8,136 nt of DNA from Bacteroidota bacterium (GTDB lineage Bacteria > Bacteroidota > Bacteroidia > J057). The notes beneath the pieces were generated by a model, which saw only the letters and a program-made list of their open reading frames with translations, was not told where the DNA came from and did not search any database. The stretch is taken from contig RFHL01000966.1 in NCBI GenBank assembly GCA_003696875.1, positions 1-8,136 on the forward strand, given 5' to 3'. Made by a program: the position numbers and the translations under genes. Below are positions 1 through 7,143 of the stretch, piece by piece (position 1 is the stretch's first letter; each line of letters starts with the position of its first letter).

Positions 1-1061
1 CCCGTGGGGTCGAGGTATGGCTAGGGGGCGCAGGGCCCGCCCTGGACTTGCTCCGGGCCCAGTGCCCGGACCTGCCGGTCCTCCCGCTCCCCACCTACGC
101 CGTCCGCTACAGCCGCGGACGGGATCAGACCTGGAAGATATTGCAACAAGCGCCGCGGGTGCGGCGCGTCATTGCCGAGGAGCATCAGCTGCTCAAGGAC
201 TATATCCCCCGCCATGGCTTGTCGGGCGTCATCTCCGATCACCGCTACGGCCTGTGGTCAGACCGCTGCCCCACGGTGCTGCTGTGCCATCAGCTGCAGC
301 TGCGGTCACCACTGCCCGGACAGCTGGGAGCGGGATGGGTATACCGACTCCACCGGCGCTTTCTGCGCCGTTTCGAAGCCCTGTGGATCCCCGACCATCC
401 TGGCTCGGACGGCCTGGGCGGAAGCCTCTCCCACCCCCCCAGCCTTTGGGGGGGGGTGGAGTACGTGGGGCCGCTCTCCCGCTTTGCAGATCAGCCCCAG
501 CCTGAGGCCTATCAGTGGCCCGCCCTGCAAGGCCAACGCCCCGGGATTCTGGCCGTCCTTTCCGGCCCCGAACCGCAACGCAGCCTGCTGGAGACGCGGC
601 TGCGGCAGCAGGCACACACCGTCGACCAGCCTTTTTGGCTGGTGCAGGGGCAGCCGGGCGCGCAGACCCTGCGGCGGGCAGGCAACCTCTGGGAAATCTC
701 CTTCCTCGATGGCCCCGACCTCATGCGCGCCCTGCAACAGGCTGAAACCGTCATTTCACGCTCCGGATACAGCAGCCTGATGGACTATGCGGCCCTGGGC
801 CTCTCCCGTTTGATCCTGGTGCCCACGCCCGGGCAAACGGAGCAAACCTACCTGGGGCAGCGTATGGCTGCCCAAGGGGTGGCCCTCACGGTCCCGCAGC
901 GCCATCTGCTGCTGCGGGAAGCCCTGGGCAGGCTGACTGCCTGCCAGGGATTTTCTTCACCCTTACCGACGGGGGCCAGGCTGGCCCCCGTGCTGGATGC
1001 CTGGCTGGCAAAGCTCAACCCTCCACCAGACAAAATGAGAAGCCTAAAAATACACAAGTAG
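1..1061 (+). CDS. MurG/GT28-like glycosyltransferase (5' partial)
   Basis: The reading frame is open from base 3 and ends at TAG 1059-1061, leaving 352 residues in the window. The first visible residues (RGVEVWLGGAGPALDLL) match the segment that normally follows the N-terminal glycine-rich loop of this Bacteroidota family, so only some 25-40 residues are probably missing. A TTG at 48 is in frame but cuts into the conserved fold and is not a likely start. Family-like features are VISDHRYGLWS (about 228-260), the LSHP...VEYVGPLSRF linker between the two Rossmann halves (about 427-485), and the C-terminal donor-site block SRSGYSSLMDYAALG (about 757-801) followed by a PTPGQTEQ loop, as in MurG-type GT-B enzymes. 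It probably transfers a nucleotide-activated sugar, perhaps N-acetylglucosamine, to an envelope acceptor on the cytoplasmic face. The exact substrate cannot be read from sequence. The gene carries a G9 tract and two strong inverted repeats, listed separately. Confidence 0.85.
   Translation, partial: RGVEVWLGGAGPALDLLRAQCPDLPVLPLPTYAVRYSRGRDQTWKILQQAPRVRRVIAEEHQLLKDYIPRHGLSGVISDHRYGLWSDRCPTVLLCHQLQLRSPLPGQLGAGWVYRLHRRFLRRFEALWIPDHPGSDGLGGSLSHPPSLWGGVEYVGPLSRFADQPQPEAYQWPALQGQRPGILAVLSGPEPQRSLLETRLRQQAHTVDQPFWLVQGQPGAQTLRRAGNLWEISFLDGPDLMRALQQAETVISRSGYSSLMDYAALGLSRLILVPTPGQTEQTYLGQRMAAQGVALTVPQRHLLLREALGRLTACQGFSSPLPTGARLAPVLDAWLAKLNPPPDKMRSLKIHK
427..459. repeat. C7/G9 homopolymer inverted repeat inside the glycosyltransferase gene
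   Basis: CCACCCCCCC (431-440) is followed after 9 nt by GGGGGGGTGG (450-459), a perfect 10-bp inverted repeat. The right arm is part of an uninterrupted run of nine G (448-456) and the left arm contains seven C (434-440). The reading frame through it is intact (SHPPSLWGGVEYVG) and fits the family linker region, so the gene is in the ON frame here. Homopolymers of this length are prone to slippage and to sequencing error. Confidence 0.8.
969..991. repeat. 11-bp perfect inverted repeat near the 3' end of the glycosyltransferase gene
   Basis: ACGGGGGCCAG (969-979) and CTGGCCCCCGT (981-991) are exact reverse complements separated by one G. The element lies in coding sequence (TGARLAPVLD) about 70 nt before the stop. 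No T-run follows, so it is not a canonical intrinsic terminator. It may form a strong mRNA hairpin, or be a by-product of GC-rich codon use. Confidence 0.75.
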
Positions 1062-1135
1062 CTATTTATCAAATACATACACCTCAAAATCTCGCTTCCC
1101 CCTACCCGCCATCTCATAAAGCCTGAAAGATTGCG

Positions 1136-1143
1136 TATATTTC
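1136..1143 (+). promoter_or_regulatory. Possible Bacteroidota -7 promoter element (TATATTTC)
   Basis: TATATTTC matches 7 of 8 positions of the Bacteroidota -7 consensus TAnnTTTG and lies in the AT-rich gap before the secreted-protein gene. That would give a leader of roughly 90 nt before ATG 1239. The same octamer, also preceded by ATTGC, lies upstream of the lipoprotein gene on the other strand. I see no good TTTG -33 element at the usual spacing, so the call is tentative. A weaker alternative is the TATTTTG at 1173-1179. Confidence 0.35.
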
Positions 1144-1238
1144 CCTCATCAACTTGAGTGAACCAAGCAAGCTATTTTGTCACCCTGCGTGACTACTTCG
1201 CCTTTTTCCTTCCTCCTTTTTCCAAAACCCTTTCGATT

Positions 1239-3929
1239 ATGAAACACCTTCTCCTCCTCTTGGGCTTCATTGGGAGCCTGAGCTTCCTGCAGGCACAGTA
1301 TTATGTGCTCCCCTACACCGATATTGGCCGTAACCCTGGCGGTCTCAACCAGGATGAAGAACTGGCTGCCGGTTCTGGTCTGGACGCAAGCTGGGAGGTG
1401 ATCCATCCCGGTGGGGCTTCCTCCCCTCAGTGGACGCAGGAATACACCATGCCGTTTCCTTTCCAGTTCAACGGGCAATCAGAATTCTTCTACAAGGTAT
1501 CAACCTCCGGCGTACTGACCTTCAGCACGTCGGCAAGCGCGGTGCCCTCTGGCAACAACGATGTCCTGCCCTCCGCTGAAATCCCGGACAAATCCATCAT
1601 GGTTTGGGGGCTAAAGGGCGGCTCCGCCAACGACAAGATTGTCCGCAAGGTGTTTGGCAGCCTGCCAAACCGCCAGCTGTGGATCATGTTCAATGGCTAC
1701 GAATACGAAGGCGGTATCCCCATCTGTAACCTGTACTGGAGCATCGTACTAGAAGAAGGGACCAGCAACATCTACATCGTCGACCAGCGGGGATCGGTTA
1801 TCTCCAGCTGTGCGGCGGGACTCACCGCCGGGGTACAGATTGATGCCAATACGGCTTTTATGGTCGACGGCTCCCCCAACCTGAACAACCTGGCCGGAAC
1901 CAGCGCCGGGCAGGATGACAATTCTTACTATGCTTTCCTCCCCGGCACCCAGCCGCGCAACGACCTGGAAGGGATCAAGATAGACATTCCGCAGGCCATT
2001 CCGCTGGCCAATGCCCCCGTTCAGATCAAAGGAAATTTCCTGAACATCGGCTCCGAGCCGCTGCAATCTTTTGACCTGTACTACAGCGTCAATGGAGACA
2101 CCTCCGAAGTGGATCACGTGGCCGGCCAGATTGGTTCGCTGGAATTGACTCATAACATCCCCTGGGTGCCTACCAGCACCGGAAGCTACGATATCGAGAT
2201 GTGGGCAGAACTGCCCAACGGCGAGGCGGACGCCAATCCGGCCAACAACAAGGTGAGCATGACCGTGGAAGTTCTGGGTGAATTCCCCGATCGGACCGCC
2301 TTGGTAGAGTCCTTCACCCAGTGGAACTGTGGTCCCTGTGCCGCCCAGAACCCTGCCCTGGATGCCCTTTTGCACAACAACCCCCTCGACGCCACCGCGG
2401 TCAAGTTCGTGGGCTGGTGGCCCGGCGCCAATAATGACGAGCGTCACCTCTTCAACGTAGCCGACAATACCGCCCGGATCAACTACTACGGTGTCAATGG
2501 GGTCCCGACCACCATCTTTGGTGGTACCTGGGAAGGACAACCCGGCGGGGTCTCTCAAGGCATGATCAATGCTGAAAACGACCGCCCGGGGTTGTACAAC
2601 ATTGATATTTCGGAGACGGTCAATGGGTCCAATATCGATGTCTCGGTTACCGCAACCGCGATCCAGGACATCCCGGCCAGCAACGACCTCACCCTCCAGA
2701 TCGCCGTGATTCAGGACGAGCGCATCTACACCTCCCCTCCCGGATCCAATGGCGAGACGGAGTTCTATCACACCATGCGCTACATGCTCCCCGACGCAAG
2801 CGGGACGCCCATCGGTCGTACCGGTGGTGCCAGCGTAACCGTCACAGACATTGCCCCCATCGTTCAGCGCTTTTACAAAAGCTTTATGAACGTGGTGGTA
2901 TGGGTACAGGATGATGTAACCCAGGAAATCTACATGTCGACCAAGTCCAAAGGTATTTACATCTGTGCGGATGGGACGCCCATCCAGCCTATTGTAGCCA
3001 CGGTAGAGGCTTCATGTGGCAACAGCGACGGCGAGGCTAGCATCAGCCTGAGCGGGGGCACTGCCCCTTATAGCTTCCTCTGGAGCACGGGAGAAACCTC
3101 TGCCAACATCAGCGGCAAGCCGGCGGACGATTATGAAGTTACCGTGACGGATAACAACGGTTGTACCTTTGACATGAACATCCGGATCAAGGAAAAGCCG
3201 GCCCCCAATCTGGTGCTGTCGGTGGTGCCCATTACCTGTAAGGACGCCGCCGACGCTCGGGTGGTACCATATGTAGGCGGCGGCGATGGCCCCTTCACCT
3301 ATAGCTGGAGCACCGGCAGCACGGATCCCGAGATCGAAGATCTCGACGAAGGCATCTACACCCTCACTCTAACCGACGCCAATGGCTGTCAGGTAGTCGA
3401 GAGCGTACTCGTCGAAGAGCCCGATGCCCTCTCTGCCACGGCCTCGGCCCTGACTACCGACAATGGGACCGCCAGCGGCTCGGCCACGGCCATGGCCTCC
3501 GGGGGGACACATCCCTACACCTATAGCTGGAACAGCACCCCTGCTCAGACAGGGATGATGGCGACGGACCTCACCTTTGGTGATTATCAAGTGACTGTCA
3601 CCGACTACTATGGCTGCCAGACGGTGCAGACCGTGACCATCGACAATACCACCAGTATCGGTGACCTGCTCGGTACGGGCATTGCCGCCCTGGAGCTCTA
3701 TCCCAACCCCAGCCGGGGCCAGGTGTCGCTCTCTCTGCAGCTGGAGCAAGCCGACGAGGTGCAGCTTTCGCTGCTTGACGCCGCCGGCCGCACCGTATTG
3801 GCGGAGGCCCTGGGCCGGATCAAGCAATACGAAAAGACCTGGAACCTCGGTCACCTGCCTGCTGGCGTCTACGTGCTGCAAGTACGCAGCAGCGAAGGCA
3901 CCGGCCTGCGCCGTCTTATCATCGAGTAA
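1239..3929 (+). CDS. Secreted Omp28/thioredoxin-like protein with SprB repeats and T9SS sorting domain
   Basis: This 896-residue protein is predicted to be exported by Sec and then by the type IX system to the surface or medium. The ATG at 1239 is chosen because it begins a signal peptide directly (MKHLLLLLGF..., likely cleavage near residue 19-20 after FLQA). An in-frame GTG at 1158 would add 27 non-signal residues. Visible modules are an N-terminal beta-rich region (about 21-245), a CARDB-like adhesion/beta-sandwich segment (about 246-346), and an Omp28-like thioredoxin-fold domain beginning LVESFTQWNCGPC. The CGPC cysteines are 364 and 367, and GVPT, the likely cis-proline loop, has Pro423. 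Three SprB-type repeats follow (about 588-652, 655-727, 728-805), each ending in a VTVTD/LTLTD...GC signature. The sorting domain is about 817-896 (LELYPNPSRGQ ... LPAGVYVLQVRS ... LRRLIIE). It may be an adhesin or an extracellular disulfide-active protein. The role is inferred from domains only. A terminator follows 25 nt after the stop. Confidence 0.9.
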   Translation: MKHLLLLLGFIGSLSFLQAQYYVLPYTDIGRNPGGLNQDEELAAGSGLDASWEVIHPGGASSPQWTQEYTMPFPFQFNGQSEFFYKVSTSGVLTFSTSASAVPSGNNDVLPSAEIPDKSIMVWGLKGGSANDKIVRKVFGSLPNRQLWIMFNGYEYEGGIPICNLYWSIVLEEGTSNIYIVDQRGSVISSCAAGLTAGVQIDANTAFMVDGSPNLNNLAGTSAGQDDNSYYAFLPGTQPRNDLEGIKIDIPQAIPLANAPVQIKGNFLNIGSEPLQSFDLYYSVNGDTSEVDHVAGQIGSLELTHNIPWVPTSTGSYDIEMWAELPNGEADANPANNKVSMTVEVLGEFPDRTALVESFTQWNCGPCAAQNPALDALLHNNPLDATAVKFVGWWPGANNDERHLFNVADNTARINYYGVNGVPTTIFGGTWEGQPGGVSQGMINAENDRPGLYNIDISETVNGSNIDVSVTATAIQDIPASNDLTLQIAVIQDERIYTSPPGSNGETEFYHTMRYMLPDASGTPIGRTGGASVTVTDIAPIVQRFYKSFMNVVVWVQDDVTQEIYMSTKSKGIYICADGTPIQPIVATVEASCGNSDGEASISLSGGTAPYSFLWSTGETSANISGKPADDYEVTVTDNNGCTFDMNIRIKEKPAPNLVLSVVPITCKDAADARVVPYVGGGDGPFTYSWSTGSTDPEIEDLDEGIYTLTLTDANGCQVVESVLVEEPDALSATASALTTDNGTASGSATAMASGGTHPYTYSWNSTPAQTGMMATDLTFGDYQVTVTDYYGCQTVQTVTIDNTTSIGDLLGTGIAALELYPNPSRGQVSLSLQLEQADEVQLSLLDAAGRTVLAEALGRIKQYEKTWNLGHLPAGVYVLQVRSSEGTGLRRLIIE

Positions 3930-3954
3930 CGCGCGCGATCCCGCGAATAATGCC

Positions 3955-3988
3955 CTCCCTGCCAGCACCTGCTGGCCGGGAGTTTTTT
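3955..3988 (+). terminator. Intrinsic terminator of the secreted-protein gene
   Basis: CTCCC-T-GCCAGCA (3955-3967) pairs with TGCTGGC-C-GGGAG (3970-3982). This is a 12-bp stem with one T/C mismatch and a very short loop, followed at once by TTTTTT (3983-3988). It starts 25 nt after the TAA at 3927-3929, so it is well placed to end that transcript. Confidence 0.85.
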
Positions 3989-3991
3989 CTT

Positions 3992-4029
3992 AAAAAAAAT
4001 GCCCGCTCCCGGAAGTGGGAACAGGCATT
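3992..4029 (-). terminator. Intrinsic terminator of the barrel gene (minus strand)
   Basis: Read on the minus strand, AATGCC (4029-4024) pairs with GGCATT (4003-3998), with an inner TCCC/GGGA stem (4020-4017 with 4010-4007). A run of eight T, seen as A 3992-3999 on +, overlaps the base of the stem. It sits about 85 nt past the TGA of the barrel gene and is back-to-back with the plus-strand terminator, as expected between convergent genes. Confidence 0.75.
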
Positions 4030-4030
4030 A

Positions 4031-4089
4031 TCAAGTGATTATACTGGAAGTAACGTGTTACTTGACAGACTCAAAATGCGTACTTCCAG
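4031..4089. repeat. Overlapping inverted repeats in the convergent intergenic region
   Basis: Three pairings share bases. AAGTAAC (4048-4054) and GTTACTT (4057-4063) form a perfect 16-bp palindrome with GT at its centre. CTGGAAGTA (4044-4052) can instead pair with TACTTCCAG (4081-4089). TCAAGT (4031-4036) can pair with ACTTGA (4060-4065). All lie between the barrel gene's stop and its terminator, so they would be in the 3' untranslated part of that mRNA. Alternative folds, or a protein-binding palindrome, are both possible. Confidence 0.6.
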
Positions 4090-4112
4090 GCAGATACCCA
4101 TGTGACTGGGGA

Positions 4113-5420
4113 TCAAAAGCATAAATTCAATCCTAAACGGGCATTTGTAGTGCGGGCTCGGTCAGGCTGGATAAAAGCCAAGACATTGTCCGTGGCTAGC
4201 AGGAGGGCGGCGGGTCCCAGTTTGAGATAGGCGTGGGCACCCAGGTGGCCGGCCCGCCCATCCTGTAGCGACCAGGTAAGGCCGGTGTTGAGGATTTTGC
4301 CCACATCTACGCCGCCATGTACGGCAAGGGCCTGCCGGGTCCGGCCGCCGTAAGACTCAGCGTGATACAAAACGCCCACCTTCAGCAACTTGATGGGCCG
4401 AAAGGTAGCACTCACATAGGCTTTGGCCGGCAGGTACGTCCGGTACATGTCCGGGCTGCTACGCAGCTCCATGCCCTGCAACAGAGAGTCCGCCAGTTCA
4501 TCGATGAAATCCATCGAAAGCGAATCTTCGTCCAGCAACTGGGCCGCATCCAGGCCCGCAAAGGCCAGGGTACCGGTGGCCTCATAGCGCTGAGACTGGG
4601 CATTCCAGTCGATAAAGCCGAGATCAGTGAGGCTGGCCGCCAGTTCCAGTTGCTTGATGGGCTGCACCCGCAGGCCCAGATCGACCGCCCAGCCTCGGTT
4701 AGGCCCAAAGACTTGCGGTTCAAACACAAAGTCTGGGCTGCTGAGATCCTGACCCAGGTTCAGAACACTGGTATGCAGGACATAGTCGGCCCGGGCTTCC
4801 AGTTGGTAAATTTCCGGATTGGTATACAGGGTCAGGTCATGCCGGGTAAAGGTAGCGTCGGCCAGGCCCACCAGATATTTGGCGCGGGCGCCGATCTGAA
4901 TTTTTTTGGTGACCCGAATCGCTCCGCCCAGATAGATCTCGCTCCAGGCCCGGGCATAGCCGGTAGGTCCCAGACTCAGGGTTTCGTCGAGGTGGGCGGC
5001 ATTGCCTTCCCAGCCCAGTGCGACCAGATCCCGGGGATATGAGACCAGCACATCGGTGCGGGCACGGGCACCGGCGGTCACCTGAAACATGGCCAGCTTG
5101 ACGCCTATCCCAAGGATATCTACCTGAGAGAAAAGGCGCAGGTCGTTCATCTCCTCCATCTGGCTCAGAGCGCCCGGAATATCCAGTCGAAGGGAATCGC
5201 CAACCGGCTGAATCAGGTCCCGATAGGTGAAGCCACTATGGAGGACACTCACGTAGGGGGAGGGGAGACTGATGGTGATCAGCTTTTCATTGAAAAAAGC
5301 CGGATTGGTCTCCTGCGCTTGCATGGCACGGGGCGCAAAGTGAAGGCTAAGGGCCTGCTGAGCCGAAGCCGGCAAGGCCATACCGAAAAGCAAGGTGAGG
5401 AAGGGAAGCAGATGGCGCAT
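4113..5420 (-). CDS. DUF5723-like outer-membrane beta-barrel protein
   Basis: The predicted precursor is 435 residues, from ATG 5420 to TGA 4115-4113. It has a Sec signal peptide (hydrophobic FLTLLFGMALPASA, cleavage near 20-21). Segments resembling the Bacteroidota DUF5723 family, as I remember it, are NPAFFNEKLITISLPSPYVS (39-58), LVSYPRDLVALGWEGN (125-140) and GARAKYLVGLADATF...DLTLYT (177-200). Repeated amphipathic beta-strands with aromatic girdles continue to a C-terminal phenylalanine (ARLGLNLCF), typical of outer-membrane barrels. A probable extracellular or periplasmic acidic segment lies at 290-325 (LLDEDSLSMDFIDELADSLL). It is the downstream gene of a two-gene unit, 36 nt after the lipoprotein gene, so the two are likely co-transcribed and may form a complex. 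Members have no established biochemical role that I know of, so transport, surface anchoring or secretion support all remain possible. Confidence 0.75.
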   Translation of the reverse strand: MRHLLPFLTLLFGMALPASAQQALSLHFAPRAMQAQETNPAFFNEKLITISLPSPYVSVLHSGFTYRDLIQPVGDSLRLDIPGALSQMEEMNDLRLFSQVDILGIGVKLAMFQVTAGARARTDVLVSYPRDLVALGWEGNAAHLDETLSLGPTGYARAWSEIYLGGAIRVTKKIQIGARAKYLVGLADATFTRHDLTLYTNPEIYQLEARADYVLHTSVLNLGQDLSSPDFVFEPQVFGPNRGWAVDLGLRVQPIKQLELAASLTDLGFIDWNAQSQRYEATGTLAFAGLDAAQLLDEDSLSMDFIDELADSLLQGMELRSSPDMYRTYLPAKAYVSATFRPIKLLKVGVLYHAESYGGRTRQALAVHGGVDVGKILNTGLTWSLQDGRAGHLGAHAYLKLGPAALLLATDNVLAFIQPDRARTTNARLGLNLCF

Positions 5421-5456
5421 AAGAAGGGGCCTTGGGATAAATGGGAAAAAGCGAGC

Positions 5457-6947
5457 CTAGAGGTCGGCCACGAGGCCGAGTTTGATCCCCAGATGAGCGG
5501 CTTCGGTGAGACGCACGGGGACCTGTCCCCGGTCGGTGGTGGATACCGAGGCCCGCAGCCCGATGGTGCGGGTACGGGGCAGGACCGCCATGCGGTCGGC
5601 CGGGATATCAATCAGGTGCTCGCAGTGGGCAGGCTGAGCGATCCAGCCATCGGCGTCGACGGTGGCAGGCTGCAGGAGCGGCTCGTCGCTGTCAAAAAGG
5701 GAGTCGAGCAAGAGGCCTTCGCCGTCGTAAAAATAGGCTTGCACCTGTAGGTCGAAAGGGAAGCCATTGTCCACAATGAGCTTCAATTGACCTGACTGAA
5801 CCGGATCGGCGCTGAAGTCCGACAGATCGGCCTCAATCATCTCGGACATGGCACAACGGGCAACCTGCCCGTGGAGAGGTACCTCGGCCCCCATGTGGAT
5901 AGCGAGGCGGCTGCTGTCCAGGATAAAGCCACTGCCCCCGTCGGGGCCATCGGGATGGGTATGGGCGCTGAAGGCCCAGGAAAGACTGGCGAGGCCAGCC
6001 TCCAGGGCCGGGATGATGTCAGAGTTGCTGCGGTTGATCTCGGCCACCGTGGTGACGGTCTCGCCGATCTCGCCAAAAGCGGGATAGCCCACGGTCATGC
6101 TGTCCCCCAGGCCGAAAACGGTTTGCTGCCCATCAGGCGAGAGAACGGTCAGCTCGTTGGCGTCGATGCGGATCGGGATGCCGTAGGAATTCTCGATGAT
6201 GAAACGCACCTTGGGATCCGCCAGGCGCAGGCCTTCGATCTCCAGGCTGGATCCGATGTCCAGGCCCACCGAGTCGGCGCCCAGGTTGAAGACAAACTGA
6301 CCAAAGTAGCCCTCGGCGTAAACATAGGCGAGATCTTGCAGGCCATACTCACACGCTTGCAGGCGCACGATCTCACCGGTGGCCTGGCGGCGAGCCCGGT
6401 ATCGGAAGACGATGTTACCCCCCTCGGCCCGGATCTCCTGGCCAGCCAGCGAAAAACTCCCCTGATGAGGGCCACCATCCTGCAGGACGACATAGCGCTC
6501 GAAGACATCCTCCTCGGCGCCTACGCGCTCGATGAGGATCATCACCTCTACGGCTTCGCTGAGGCCCGAGCTGATGTTGTAGGTTAGGGTCCCCTGTTTG
6601 AGTTGGACGAGGCTGATGCCCGGCATGACTACGGGAAATTCCACAAGGGTATCGGCCATGGGGATGGTCCGGTCGGGCAAGGCCAGAAGGCTACTCCAGG
6701 AGGCGTCCAGCAGCGGCTCCTCATAGACGAGGGAGATCTGCCCGGCCTCATCGGTCTCTACCCAAGTGCTTTCGCCCCAGGCTTCGAGGAGATCGCCCAG
6801 AGAGATATGCGTATTCACAATCGGGGCCGCCAGGGAGGGATGCCACTCGGGTTGCTGCAGACGACTAAAGTCGTCGTCCCATTGGCAGGAAAAGAGTACC
6901 AGAGGAAGCAACAGGAGGGCGGGTAGCGAAAGGGAGGGTCTGCGCAT
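5457..6947 (-). CDS. Predicted surface lipoprotein of unknown function
   Basis: The precursor is 496 residues, from ATG 6947 to TAG 5459-5457. A TTG two codons upstream (6953) is in frame, but the ATG gives the normal MRRP... lipoprotein signal. The signal ends in a lipobox-like LFSC with the lipidated residue at Cys21. The next residues, QWDDD (22-26), are acid-rich just after the cysteine and resemble the lipoprotein export signal that sends Bacteroidota lipoproteins to the cell surface. The mature part looks all-beta. PKVRFIIENSYGIPIRID (245-262) and LKLIVDNGFPFDLQVQAYF (388-406) resemble each other and may be two copies of an LEA14-like or immunoglobulin-like fold. There are no enzyme motifs I recognise. 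Cysteines are few (199, 365, 442). It is the first gene of a unit with the DUF5723-like barrel downstream, which suggests joint action in the outer membrane. Confidence 0.7.
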   Translation of the reverse strand: MRRPSLSLPALLLLPLVLFSCQWDDDFSRLQQPEWHPSLAAPIVNTHISLGDLLEAWGESTWVETDEAGQISLVYEEPLLDASWSSLLALPDRTIPMADTLVEFPVVMPGISLVQLKQGTLTYNISSGLSEAVEVMILIERVGAEEDVFERYVVLQDGGPHQGSFSLAGQEIRAEGGNIVFRYRARRQATGEIVRLQACEYGLQDLAYVYAEGYFGQFVFNLGADSVGLDIGSSLEIEGLRLADPKVRFIIENSYGIPIRIDANELTVLSPDGQQTVFGLGDSMTVGYPAFGEIGETVTTVAEINRSNSDIIPALEAGLASLSWAFSAHTHPDGPDGGSGFILDSSRLAIHMGAEVPLHGQVARCAMSEMIEADLSDFSADPVQSGQLKLIVDNGFPFDLQVQAYFYDGEGLLLDSLFDSDEPLLQPATVDADGWIAQPAHCEHLIDIPADRMAVLPRTRTIGLRASVSTTDRGQVPVRLTEAAHLGIKLGLVADL

Positions 6948-6971
6948 AGCCAAAGGGATTTAGGCCGGATC

Positions 6972-6979
6972 GAAATATA
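6972..6979 (-). promoter_or_regulatory. Possible -7 promoter element of the lipoprotein-barrel unit (TATATTTC)
   Basis: On the minus strand TATATTTC (6979 to 6972) matches 7 of 8 positions of TAnnTTTG and lies 24 nt before ATG 6947, which would leave a leader of about 15-20 nt. It is preceded by ATTGCAA and lies in the AT-rich half of the divergent region. No clear -33 TTTG is seen at the usual spacing. Confidence 0.45.
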
Positions 6980-7143
6980 TTGCAATTTCTTTATGATTCA
7001 TTTTTCCATAAAATCTAAAGTGCGGTGTTTTTTACATGAATACGCAGCCCATCGGTTCCTGACAACCAGCAAATGCACTGCCTGGGGCGAGATGAGCGGC
7101 TGGTTTTTGTCCCAAAAGCCGGATAGCCTTTCGCAATTGTGCG

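Noticed and set aside
1158..1238. GTG 1158 as the start of the secreted-protein gene
   Set aside because: It would put 27 residues before a perfectly placed signal peptide, and the N-terminal extension is not signal-like.
1749..2771. A 340-codon open frame on the minus strand opposite the secreted-protein gene
   Set aside because: The plus-strand protein has clear domains across the whole stretch, while the minus-strand product is low-complexity Gly/Val/Asp-rich with no recognisable motif. It is a shadow of GC-rich codon use.
4317..5042. A 241-codon plus-strand open frame opposite the barrel gene, and a similar one at 5871-6587 opposite the lipoprotein gene
   Set aside because: Both are shadows. 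The minus-strand proteins have signal sequences, beta-strand periodicity and family-like motifs over these regions.
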